From assembly GCA_038125725.1 (NCBI GenBank), contig JAYPEK010000004.1:62001-126000 (forward strand): a DNA stretch of 64,000 bases, read 5' to 3'. Each line of letters opens with the position of its first letter. Positions within the stretch are counted from its first letter, which is position 1. The DNA comes from TMED8 sp038125725 (GTDB lineage: Bacteria > Pseudomonadota > Alphaproteobacteria > Rhodospirillales > Casp-alpha2). The translations under genes and the position numbers were made by a program. This document shows positions 1-8,188 of this stretch, in pieces. A model generated the notes under the pieces. That model saw nothing but the letters and a program-made list of their open reading frames with translations, had not been told where the DNA came from and made no database searches.

Positions 1-869
1 TCGATTGCGGCCAGACACTGCGCGTAGTCGTCCTGGTCCATGTTGTAGGCCTCGATTGTTATCGGGACAGACGGGATTTTTCCGAGCCAGGGAAGAAACC
101 AAGCATCCGAGGAGAAGGCCAGGTTTTGATCGGCGGACCCGTCGTTGTCGCTCAAGTGAAAGGCCCGGATCAAATGTTGAAGCCGGGTCATCGCTTCGTC
201 GCAGTCGAAGCCGAGTGTGTGGGCGCTGACCTTGAGATGGCCCACATCCATGAGCAGGCCGAAATCAGGCGTGTTCAGGGCCTCGGCAAATTCCAGAATT
301 TCGTCCGGCGATGTGAGCAGCAGTTTGTCGTTCACGCCGTCGGGCGCATTGAAAGGTGCGCAGACATTGTTCTCGACCAGAAAACCGACACCAAGCGAAC
401 GGGCGAAATCCAGCAGCGCGCTTACGCTTTCCATAAAGACATTGAAACACTTGTCTTTGGCGGTCGTCTCCGGGGCATCCAGGACATGGCCCAATTCTTC
501 GGGCCGGGGATCGAACAGATAGCCGGCATGCGCCGCATAGAATGGCGCTCCCAACTGGGCGGTGATTTCCAGGCCACGACGGCAGTGCGCGCGGCTGCGT
601 TCCAGGTTGGCGTCGTCCAGAGAGGCGAGGTTGAGAACGAACGGCTCTTCGGGCGCGGGGAAATAATTGTGGGCGAGAAAATTGAAGTTGTCGGACTCGG
701 CGCTGATCAGGCTCAACGTGTCCGCGTGAAAGGGAATGCCGGAACCCAACTCGACGTTCACCACGCCCCAGCGCCGCGCGAGCTCCAGGGTGTTCTGTAT
801 GGTCTGATCGCAAAAAGCGCCAGAAGATAGATAGACCGGGCCATGTTCCACGACAGGCAGCACGCTCAA
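1..869 (-). CDS. Sugar-phosphate isomerase/epimerase-like TIM-barrel protein, 3' end cut by window edge
   Basis: The gene runs off the left edge; about 289 codons are present with no stop. The translation looks like a xylose-isomerase-like TIM barrel (AP endonuclease 2 / PF01261 type), a family of metal-dependent sugar isomerases, epimerases and some nucleases. Marks seen: AHNYFPAP near residue 66-73, VENN near 165, LLMDVGHLKVSA near 205-216, HLSDND near 238 and ITIEAY near 271, which fit the Glu, Asp-x-x-His, His and Glu metal sites of the family. The start is uncertain: TTG at 869 lies two bases after the neuB stop, and GTG at 863 is in the same frame; an ATG at 874 is out of frame and stops after two codons. 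It is probably co-transcribed with the upstream neuB and may supply or rearrange a sugar for it. The substrate cannot be told from the sequence. Confidence 0.8.
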   Translation of the reverse strand, partial: MSVLPVVEHGPVYLSSGAFCDQTIQNTLELARRWGVVNVELGSGIPFHADTLSLISAESDNFNFLAHNYFPAPEEPFVLNLASLDDANLERSRAHCRRGLEITAQLGAPFYAAHAGYLFDPRPEELGHVLDAPETTAKDKCFNVFMESVSALLDFARSLGVGFLVENNVCAPFNAPDGVNDKLLLTSPDEILEFAEALNTPDFGLLMDVGHLKVSAHTLGFDCDEAMTRLQHLIRAFHLSDNDGSADQNLAFSSDAWFLPWLGKIPSVPITIEAYNMDQDDYAQCLAAI

Positions 870-870
870 T

Positions 871-1947
871 TCATCGCCAATCGAAATCGCCGAGCTCGAG
901 AATGGTGTCGGCTGCAATATCGCGGTTGACCGGCTTTCCAATAAGCCGATCCACCCATTCCGGCGCCAGGCCAGAGCCGGGCCTTTTGCAGGCCAGATCG
1001 TCGCCGGTGATGATGGTACCGGCTTGGAGCGGGCGCTTGGCGACGACGCTTTTCCGCATCGCATCTTTATTGGCTGCCTCGCTCGGTGATGGCCGTTTGA
1101 CGCCGTCACCCAAGGATTTCTCGAGACCGCGAATGGTCCGCACCAGTTCGGCCAGTTCGTGCGGTTCGATGGAAGCCTGATGATCAGGACCCGGCAGGGT
1201 GCGCTCAAGGGTAAGGTGTTTCTCGATAATGGACGCGCCGGCGGCAACGGCCCAAGGCGAAATGCCAACGCCGGCGGAATGATCGGAGTAGCCGGTCGGC
1301 CGGCGAAAGGCGTAACGCAACGTTTCGATGGCCCGAAGATTGGCTTCGTCCGGGGGGGCGGGGTATTCGCTCGTACAGTGAAGAAGCGACAGCTTCGGGC
1401 GAGCCTTATCCATCGCGGTGACCGCGGCCTCCACCTCGGACAAGGTGCACATGCCAGTCGAAAGAATGACCGGGCGCGATGTTGCTGCCACGCGTTTCAG
1501 GAACGGGAGGTTCGTCGTGTCGGTTGATGCGATTTTCAGCAGCGGCACGTCGAGCCGATCGAGGAGATCGAGGCTCGGCAAATCATAGGGCGTGCAGGTG
1601 TAGATAATGTTCTTTTCAGCGCAGTAATCCTTCAGCTCGGCCTGTTGTTCGCCGCTCAGTTCCAGGTCCTTCAGCATCTGGTATTGGCTGTCGGCCGGAC
1701 CCGTGGACTGAACCTGATAGGCCGCCTTATGCGCTTTCGGGGTGATCAGTTCCTCGGTGACATAGGCTTGAAACTTCGCGGCGTCGGCGCCTGCCCCCGC
1801 GGCCTCGTCGATGAGGCGGCGGGCGAGATCCATGTCGCCGTTATGATTGACTCCGATTTCGGCGATGATAAAGCAAGGCGCGCCGTCTCCGATGGTCCGG
1901 CCGGCGATTTCTGCAGTGATGGGTGCGTGAATAGACATTGACTTCAT
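871..1947 (-). CDS. neuB: NeuB-family 3-deoxy-nonulosonate (sialic acid-type) synthase
   Basis: Predicted to condense phosphoenolpyruvate with an N-acylated hexose to give a nine-carbon 3-deoxy-2-ulosonic acid in the cytoplasm. The protein of about 358 residues has the family order: a TIM barrel with EIGVNHNGD near the N-terminus, a substrate loop with STGPADSQYQMLKDL, KIAS, STGM, HCTSEYPAP, GYSDHS and IEKHLTLE, then a C-terminal SAF (antifreeze-like) domain from about residue 290. Start chosen at ATG 1947, which has a GGAACG stretch five bases upstream; ATG 1938 is an alternative. A longer frame to 2010 has a low-complexity Arg-rich head and is unlikely. It is the first of three NeuB paralogs in the window and is followed two bases later by the isomerase-like gene. 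Whether the product is a neuraminate, legionaminate or pseudaminate type cannot be decided here. Confidence 0.93.
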   Translation of the reverse strand: MKSMSIHAPITAEIAGRTIGDGAPCFIIAEIGVNHNGDMDLARRLIDEAAGAGADAAKFQAYVTEELITPKAHKAAYQVQSTGPADSQYQMLKDLELSGEQQAELKDYCAEKNIIYTCTPYDLPSLDLLDRLDVPLLKIASTDTTNLPFLKRVAATSRPVILSTGMCTLSEVEAAVTAMDKARPKLSLLHCTSEYPAPPDEANLRAIETLRYAFRRPTGYSDHSAGVGISPWAVAAGASIIEKHLTLERTLPGPDHQASIEPHELAELVRTIRGLEKSLGDGVKRPSPSEAANKDAMRKSVVAKRPLQAGTIITGDDLACKRPGSGLAPEWVDRLIGKPVNRDIAADTILELGDFDWR

Positions 1948-2040
1948 TCGTTCCGGTGGCCGCCGACGGACTGTCCCAAAATGTGCCCGTCCCCTGCCTG
2001 TAAAAACCAAGGGTTGCGCTGCGCGTTCCAGCCGAATTGG

Positions 2041-3087
2041 CTAGCTCCGCTGCGCCAGCTTCATGTCGTGTTCGACCATTTCCTTTACCAGATCGCCAAA
2101 CCGTACCGTCGGGGCCCAGTTTAGAACTCGCGCTGCCTTACTGTAATCCCCAATCAGATGGTCGACTTCCGTCGGGCGAAAATATCGCGGGTCGATCGCG
2201 ATGAGCTCTTGGCCGGTGTCGGCATCGTGCCCGGTTTCGTTCTCGTCGCTTCCGCGCCATTCGATCTTTCGGCCGGCAAACGAAAATGCCAGTTCGACAA
2301 ATTCCCGAACCGAATGCGACTCCCCCGTCGCCAGCACGAAGTCATCGGGCCCGTCATGCTGCAGGATCTGCCACATGCCCTTGACGAAATCCTTCGCGTG
2401 GCCCCAATCGCGCTTGGCGTCGAGATTCCCGAGATAGAGTTTTTCCTGCCTGCCGGTTTCTATGGCGGCCACGGCCATGGTGATCTTGCGAGTCACGAAT
2501 GTCTCACCGCGCAATGGACCTTCGTGATTAAACAGGATGCCGTTCGACGCGAAGATGCCGTAGGCCTCCCGGTGGTTGACGGCCGTCCAGTAGGCGTAGA
2601 GCTTGGCAATGGCATAAGGGCTACGCGGATAAAACGGCGTCTCTTCGTTTTGCGGAAGTTGTTTCGCCGCTCCATACAGTTCCGAGGTCGAGGCCTGGTA
2701 GAACCGGACCCGGTCTTCGAGCTTGAGGATTCTGATCGCCTCAAGCAGCCGCAGTACGCCGATGGCGTCCGCATTGGCGGCGTATTCGGGCGATTCGAAG
2801 CTGACGAGCACATGGCTTTGGGCGGCCAGGTTATAGATTTCATCGGGTTGGATTTCTTGAATCAGCCGTATCAGGTTCGATGAATCCGTCATGTCGCCAT
2901 GGTGCAGATAGAACGGCGGTCCGGGAAGATGCGGATCGTGATACAGGTGATCGATCCGGTGCGTGTTGTATTGCGAGGCGCGCCGTTTGATGCCATGAAC
3001 CTCGTAGCCCTTGCCCAGCAGAAACTCCGACAGGTGTGCGCCGTCCTGGCCGGTAACGCCGGTTATGAGTGCTGTCTTGCGGGTCAT
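2041..3087 (-). CDS. gmd: GDP-mannose 4,6-dehydratase
   Basis: Converts GDP-D-mannose to GDP-4-dehydro-6-deoxy-D-mannose, the precursor of GDP-fucose, GDP-rhamnose, GDP-perosamine and others. At 348 residues it has the usual length. The extended-SDR marks are clear: Rossmann motif ALITGVTGQDGAHL at the N-terminus, GIKRRAS, NTHRIDHLY, HGDMTDSSNLIRL, NLAAQSHV, the catalytic Ser-Thr region ASTSELYG and the YxxxK pair in YPRSPYAIAKLYAY, and NHEGPLRGETFVTRKI. It sits between the carbamoyltransferase upstream (95-base gap) and neuB downstream. No GDP-fucose synthase, perosamine synthase or reductase lies beside it, so the 4-keto sugar is probably finished by an enzyme coded elsewhere or by one of the less typical oxidoreductases in this locus. 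Confidence 0.96.
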   Translation of the reverse strand: MTRKTALITGVTGQDGAHLSEFLLGKGYEVHGIKRRASQYNTHRIDHLYHDPHLPGPPFYLHHGDMTDSSNLIRLIQEIQPDEIYNLAAQSHVLVSFESPEYAANADAIGVLRLLEAIRILKLEDRVRFYQASTSELYGAAKQLPQNEETPFYPRSPYAIAKLYAYWTAVNHREAYGIFASNGILFNHEGPLRGETFVTRKITMAVAAIETGRQEKLYLGNLDAKRDWGHAKDFVKGMWQILQHDGPDDFVLATGESHSVREFVELAFSFAGRKIEWRGSDENETGHDADTGQELIAIDPRYFRPTEVDHLIGDYSKAARVLNWAPTVRFGDLVKEMVEHDMKLAQRS

Positions 3088-3181
3088 GTCACCCTTTCCG
3101 AACTTTCTTCTGGTTCATCGCCACCGGGAAATCGATTTCACGGGGCCGTTGCAAAACCCCACCGCACCGACACCAGCCCCA

Positions 3182-5410
3182 TCAGCAGGGATAGACGGGC
3201 ATGCCGCCGAGCGTATCCAAGATGCTCCGGGACATATCATCATAGACTTTAAAAACGGGCTTGCCGATATCGCGTTGATGGATTGCGTCTTCGATGTCGA
3301 ACATGAACTCGTGCGAAGAAATCAAGATCGCGTCGACGTCCAGCCGGTCCAGCGCGGGCCAATCGATGATCCGATAGGGAACGGAGTCTCCGTTTGCGCC
3401 GTCGCGGTCTTGCGGCGTGTCGAAGGGAACAAAACCCTGGACCTCAAGCTCTCCGAACCGATTGATGTGCTTTCCAAGCGCAAGCGTGTGATCGATGGTA
3501 CCCACGATCGCGATTTTGGCCCCGCCCTGAATCCATTCGGCGACCTGTTTTTCGGTCTCATATTTGGCTCTGAAGCGGACATGCCATTCGGCCATTTTGT
3601 TGGTGGCTTCGATAAAGGTTTTCGCCTCGGCGGCGTCATAGCCGGGACAGAAGCGCTCGATCAGCGCGCGCTCGCGCTTTTCGATGGTCTCGCGCCGGTC
3701 CGCTTCCATCTTCTTCGCAAGCTTGTCCTTGTCGACGTCGTGTTTGGAGACGATGACGCCGCCCAGCACCAGGTAATCCAGGCCGGTGTTCATGAAGCAA
3801 ATCAGCGAATCCTCAGGCGTTTCGACGATGGGCTCGCCGGCGTCATTGAAAGACGTGTTCATGATGACCGGAACGCCGGTGATCTCATAAAACGCCTCGA
3901 TCAGATCGAAAAACTTGCCGTTTGCTTCCCGGGTTACGGTCTGGACGCGGGCGGTGCCGTCAACGTGGGTCACCGACGGGACGACGTCGGGTTTCTTGAC
4001 GTCGGCGACCAGCAGCATGAACGGCGATTCGTCGGCTAGATCGAAGTATTCGGCGCAATGGTCCGCCAAGACCGCGGGGGCGAACGGGCGAAAAGCTTCG
4101 CGGTGCTTGACCTCGATGTTGACGATATCGGTCATTTCGGCGCGGCGGCTATCGGCAAGGATGCTCCGGTGGCCGAGCGCGCGCGGACCGTACTCGCTTT
4201 CTCCCTGGTGCCAGCCAATGATATTGCCGTCGGCGATAAGTTGCGCGACCTCCTGGACGGAGGTTTCCCGGTAGGGAATGCCGTACGTCTCCAGGGCGCT
4301 GGTGACCCGGTCGTCGCCATAGTCGCTGCCGGTATAGGCGTTTGGAAAAGACAGTGTCCGGCGCGGGAACTCGCCCAATTCGCGGGCATTGTAATACCCC
4401 CAAACCGCAAGGCCGAACGGGATGCCGGCGTCGGAACAGGCGGGAAACACGAACATCGATTCGAAGTCGGTCGAATCGAACATGATCTTGTTGGCCACCG
4501 AATTCAGGGCGACGCCGCCGGAAAGGCACAGATTTTTCGATGGCGAGACGGCCTCGATGGCTTTTCCCAGATGGGTCACCGCCCGCTCGGCTTCTTTCTG
4601 TACGTCAAAGGCGACCCGCGAATAGTAGGGGTTCAGAAGCTCCGAAGGGTCTTCGCATCGCTTGTATTCGCCGTGCAACGGATTGATCCGCTCATAGGGC
4701 GGAATATGGTTCAACACGTCCGAATAGGGCATCCGGCGCATGAAGCCGGAGAAATCGGTATGCACGCCGTCGAACCGGCCATTGATATCCAAGACCTGGG
4801 GGTGGTCCTTGCCGTAGGGTGCAAGCCCCATGGTCTTGCCCTCGCCGCCGTGTCCGAAACCCAGAACCCAGGCGGTCACGCTGGTATAGACGGAACCGAT
4901 TCCATGCGCCTTGTGGCTGTCCAGGTATTTGATGTTGTAGCCATCGCCCTGCAAAAATGACGTGGTCTGTAGTTCCGAGCCATTGCCATCGACGACCAGG
5001 ATCGCCGCGTCGGCATAACCGCTGGTGTAGTAGACGCTCGCCGCATGGGCCATGTGGTGGCTGATCGTCACGATTTTCTTCGGGTCGTAATCGAACTTGA
5101 GCTTCAGGTAATCAAATTCGGTCGAGAAATAGGACGGGGAAGAGCGGAACCATTGTTTCAGGCGAATGTAGTCGCCGACGATCAGGTCGATTTGCGACAG
5201 TTCGCTCAGGCCGAAGTGATCCATGCAGTAAGCGATGGAGTGCAGCGGGAAGGTATAGGGAAACTTCTTGCGGATAAGCCGCTCTTCGGAGATCGCCACA
5301 TAATCCAGCACCTCACCTTGCGGATCAAAACAGACAAGGGCGGCACCGGCATCGTGGTTGGCGAAGCACTGAATGCCGAGGACATATTTTAGAGATGTGT
5401 TTTTAGCCAT
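3182..5410 (-). CDS. NodU/CmcH-type carbamoyltransferase with extra C-terminal domain
   Basis: A protein of 742 residues. The first 580 or so match O-carbamoyltransferases of the NodU/CmcH/TobZ family, which move a carbamoyl group from carbamoyl phosphate, through a carbamoyl-adenylate, to a sugar hydroxyl. Marks: YVLGIQCFANHDAGAAL (N-terminal ASKHA-like part), ISEERL, SHHMAHAASVYY, VVDGNGSE, GEGKTMGLAPYG, CLSGGVALNS, GESEYGPRALGHRSI, FRPFAPAV and MNTSFNDAGEPIVETPEDS. The last 110 residues form a separate predicted Rossmann-like domain starting KIAIVGTIDHT. The usual length is about 550-620, so this tail is an addition. It probably carbamoylates a sugar of the surface glycan. Start at ATG 5410; 74 bases separate it from the SGNH gene upstream. 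Confidence 0.92.
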   Translation of the reverse strand: MAKNTSLKYVLGIQCFANHDAGAALVCFDPQGEVLDYVAISEERLIRKKFPYTFPLHSIAYCMDHFGLSELSQIDLIVGDYIRLKQWFRSSPSYFSTEFDYLKLKFDYDPKKIVTISHHMAHAASVYYTSGYADAAILVVDGNGSELQTTSFLQGDGYNIKYLDSHKAHGIGSVYTSVTAWVLGFGHGGEGKTMGLAPYGKDHPQVLDINGRFDGVHTDFSGFMRRMPYSDVLNHIPPYERINPLHGEYKRCEDPSELLNPYYSRVAFDVQKEAERAVTHLGKAIEAVSPSKNLCLSGGVALNSVANKIMFDSTDFESMFVFPACSDAGIPFGLAVWGYYNARELGEFPRRTLSFPNAYTGSDYGDDRVTSALETYGIPYRETSVQEVAQLIADGNIIGWHQGESEYGPRALGHRSILADSRRAEMTDIVNIEVKHREAFRPFAPAVLADHCAEYFDLADESPFMLLVADVKKPDVVPSVTHVDGTARVQTVTREANGKFFDLIEAFYEITGVPVIMNTSFNDAGEPIVETPEDSLICFMNTGLDYLVLGGVIVSKHDVDKDKLAKKMEADRRETIEKRERALIERFCPGYDAAEAKTFIEATNKMAEWHVRFRAKYETEKQVAEWIQGGAKIAIVGTIDHTLALGKHINRFGELEVQGFVPFDTPQDRDGANGDSVPYRIIDWPALDRLDVDAILISSHEFMFDIEDAIHQRDIGKPVFKVYDDMSRSILDTLGGMPVYPC

Positions 5411-5484
5411 AAAGAACGTGTTTCAGGGTTTCTACTGCCGGAGTAAATCTTGCGGAAATCGGGGATGGTCGCGGCGCGGAAGAA

Positions 5485-6813
5485 TCAGTTTGGTTTAAGG
5501 ACGGAAACGACCTGATCGGCCAGTGCTTCAGCGACAATACGGTTGCCGTGGTACGTGAGGTGAACCGTGTCATAAAATATAGGTTCCCCGTCGCGAATAT
5601 CCAGCACAGGTTGGGTGTCGATGCAGGCAAGGTGCTTGGCCCGGCAATCTGTCAGCAAGCGTGTCGCCATTGACCTGTAGGCGGCCTGGAAGGCAGGAAA
5701 ATCCCTGACGTCGCCCTGGTGAATCCGGTAGGTGGGGACGGTCTTGAGCGCCAGGATGTCGTCTTTGCTCGCGGCGAAGTACTCTTTCGTCGTCAGCTCA
5801 AAGGTGGAGATTTCCTGGCCGACGAGCTTCTTGGAAGAAACCAACAGGTTTGGCTGCGGCGACAGGACGACCGGCACGTTGTGCCGTTCCGCCAGTTGGA
5901 CGATGCTCCGCATGTTTTCGATGTAGAAATCGACCTGCTCATCCAGGGCATGGCGGTAGGTCTTCGAACGCTCCGCCGCCTTTTCCAGATAGGCCTGCTT
6001 CCAGCCTTGCAAATCGGACTTCGCCGCCGACCAGTCCAGGAACTTCCGCATTTTGCCGATGAGCTGGATGGTGTTGCTGAACGCGCGGCGCACCATGGTC
6101 GAGGCGGCGTTCCAATTCACCAGCCGTTGTTCCTGGTGCATGCCCCAAAGGTATCTCAGTTGCCGATGCACGAAGCGGTGCTGGCGGACATCGGTATTGC
6201 CGAGGTCGTTGTTGCCATTGTGGACGATGATGAGATCGGGACGGCTATCGAGAAGCAGGAAATTCAAATAGATCAAATCCTGGATGGAGACGTACCCGTG
6301 CGTGCCGTAATTGACGACTCGGACTGGTTCGCCCAGTTTGCCGCTCTCGTTGAGGACGGTTTCGAGCTGCGCGGCGATCGTCTCGTTGTCGGCGACGTTC
6401 GGAGAGCCGAACAGCGCCGACGATCCGAAAATCCAGATTGTCTTGCCGGGCGCCTTGACGCCGGCAGCCGGGTGACCATTGGAGCGAACGCCATTCTTGT
6501 CGACATTGAAGTACTTGGATGCGAACGGCGCGTTCTTGTACATCAAATAAGATTCGAAAGTATAAATATTCTCATTGTATTTATAAAAGTCTCTGATGAT
6601 TGCCGGGTCGGAAATAAACTTCAGGGCGCCTTCCGGGGATTTATTGTCAGACGTCACTTTCGAGTGATAAGAAAAATAATCCTGGTAGATTTTCAGCACG
6701 GCCCATGAGCCGCCCTCCAGGGCCGCGCACGAAAGAATGACAATGAGCAGGTAGAGCGCGGTGCTCTTCAGCCAGTTGGAAGGTCCGGCGGATTGAGTGT
6801 CCTGCCTTGTCAT
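5485..6813 (-). CDS. Membrane-anchored SGNH/GDSL-type hydrolase
   Basis: A protein of 442 residues with one N-terminal membrane helix (about residues 14-33, LYLLIVILSCAALEGGSWAV) and a large domain predicted on the periplasmic side. SGNH blocks can be seen: the nucleophile in IWIFGSSALFG (GSS in place of GDS), Gly in NYGTHGYVS, Asn in VHNGNNDLG, and the Asp-x-x-His pair in DTVHLTYHGNRIVAEAL near the C-terminus. Such enzymes add or remove acyl esters on glycans, so it may edit acetyl groups on the surface polymer. The start is ATG 6813, eight bases after AGGAG; the frame is open back to 7071, but that part is a shadow of the methyltransferase gene. It lies 22 bases after that gene and is probably in the same operon. 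Confidence 0.85.
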   Translation of the reverse strand: MTRQDTQSAGPSNWLKSTALYLLIVILSCAALEGGSWAVLKIYQDYFSYHSKVTSDNKSPEGALKFISDPAIIRDFYKYNENIYTFESYLMYKNAPFASKYFNVDKNGVRSNGHPAAGVKAPGKTIWIFGSSALFGSPNVADNETIAAQLETVLNESGKLGEPVRVVNYGTHGYVSIQDLIYLNFLLLDSRPDLIIVHNGNNDLGNTDVRQHRFVHRQLRYLWGMHQEQRLVNWNAASTMVRRAFSNTIQLIGKMRKFLDWSAAKSDLQGWKQAYLEKAAERSKTYRHALDEQVDFYIENMRSIVQLAERHNVPVVLSPQPNLLVSSKKLVGQEISTFELTTKEYFAASKDDILALKTVPTYRIHQGDVRDFPAFQAAYRSMATRLLTDCRAKHLACIDTQPVLDIRDGEPIFYDTVHLTYHGNRIVAEALADQVVSVLKPN

Positions 6814-6835
6814 TGGTGTTCTCCTGCGTTCTCGG

Positions 6836-8047
6836 CTAGTTCTGTTCGGGTTTGTAACCGATAAAATACGATAAGCCCATGCCCGCCGGCCCGCGGAACA
6901 ACGATGTACATTGTTGGATGTAGCGGGCGAGCGCATCGATATCGCCCGCCTCCGTCGCCTCGATGAGGCCGGCGATCTCCCGCAGCAAATCGACGATGGG
7001 ATGGCCGGCGCTAACCTGCAGGCCGTTTTGGACGACATGGTCGACCAAGGCTTCGCAGTTGTGGCGTGCAAGCGGAAGGTCGAAATCCTGTTCCGGCGTT
7101 ACATCCGCCATCGACTTGGTGAAGGGTTCCAGGGTCTGGTTCAGGGTGCCCGCCTGGGCGGCGTAACTGGCAAGAAACGCCCTGTCGTCGGTATTGTGGG
7201 AGAGCCAATATAATTCCGGAATCGCGGACAAGGCATCAACGGATCGGATGCCGTCGTAGGAGGCATTGCCGCCTGAATCGGCCAGTTCGATCGGAATAAT
7301 CCTCGGCCACGACGAGTAAAACCGGATGTCGTTCTTGTTGAACCATTGCAGGATTTCGCGAACCGTCGGCGTGTCGTATTTCGGATTGACGTAGGTGTCG
7401 TAAATGACCGCTTTTCTGTCGCGGCGCCCGAATTTGGCGGCGCGGTCGATATGCTCATTGAACAGCCGTTCCGCCAGGTTCTCGATGTCGTCGGCGGAAT
7501 CGCAAAACCGGTACAGAATCATTCTTTGCAGATTGCGCTGAAACTGTCCGGCCGTGGTGGCGATGCCCAAGACGGCGTACCCACCATCCTTCAAGTACGA
7601 AACCAGCTTATCGAACCCCGCCGCCTTGTCGGCGGTGTGGTGGAGCACGCCCTCCGACAGAACGATATCGAATTGCTCGTCCAGTTCGACATCGAACAGG
7701 GAGCTTTCGATAAAGCGATACTCCGCGCCGTCGGGGGCAAATTTCTCATAAAGGGCTCGCGCCCGCTCAAGCGCTTTCGGGTTCATCTCCACCAAGGTGG
7801 AGCGCGCGCCCCAGCGGCTGAAGAACACGGAATGGTCTCCGGTTCCGGTTCCGAAATCCAAAAACTTCGCATCACGGAACATCTGTATCGGGAAATTCAA
7901 ATTGTCGCGAAACAGCCGGATACGCATTTCCTCGCGGTAACGAAAGTCCTCGTCGCTGCGGTCGATATGATAGGTGGACGGATTGACGGCCTGATAGACG
8001 TCCAGAACGGCGGATTCGACGGATTCGATTTCTTTTGATTTGGGCAT
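6836..8047 (-). CDS. Class I SAM-dependent methyltransferase
   Basis: A protein of 403 residues. A Rossmann methyltransferase domain fills roughly residues 50-200, with motif I FLDFGTGTGDHS, the acidic strand-2 end in TLVEMNP, the motif IV region FDIVLSEGVLHH and a post-motif segment LKDGGYAVLGI. The C-terminal 200 residues are helical and unlike a standard small-molecule methyltransferase; they include SSWPRIIPIELADSGG, a pattern seen in methyltransferases of glycan and nonulosonate loci. It is likely to methylate a sugar or its amino group, but the acceptor is unknown. Start at ATG 8047. Upstream are 141 bases without a gene in which I find no clear promoter or terminator. Confidence 0.82.
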   Translation of the reverse strand: MPKSKEIESVESAVLDVYQAVNPSTYHIDRSDEDFRYREEMRIRLFRDNLNFPIQMFRDAKFLDFGTGTGDHSVFFSRWGARSTLVEMNPKALERARALYEKFAPDGAEYRFIESSLFDVELDEQFDIVLSEGVLHHTADKAAGFDKLVSYLKDGGYAVLGIATTAGQFQRNLQRMILYRFCDSADDIENLAERLFNEHIDRAAKFGRRDRKAVIYDTYVNPKYDTPTVREILQWFNKNDIRFYSSWPRIIPIELADSGGNASYDGIRSVDALSAIPELYWLSHNTDDRAFLASYAAQAGTLNQTLEPFTKSMADVTPEQDFDLPLARHNCEALVDHVVQNGLQVSAGHPIVDLLREIAGLIEATEAGDIDALARYIQQCTSLFRGPAGMGLSYFIGYKPEQN

Positions 8048-8188
8048 GGTTTTCCGCTCAGACGCTCAGTTGGGAAAAGCTGCGAGGGCTGGTTTTCGTA
8101 CCGGCAAGGCCGTTTGCATGGTCTCCGGAGGCGCAGCCCCGTTTCCTAGCAAATTTTCAACCGAACAGCAAAAATTCGGGGCCGGGCT

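Noticed and set aside
126..830. A 234-codon plus-strand open frame at the left edge, and a 182-codon minus frame at 265-813
   Set aside because: Both are shadows. A third, minus-strand frame across 1-869 gives a recognisable TIM-barrel isomerase-like protein.
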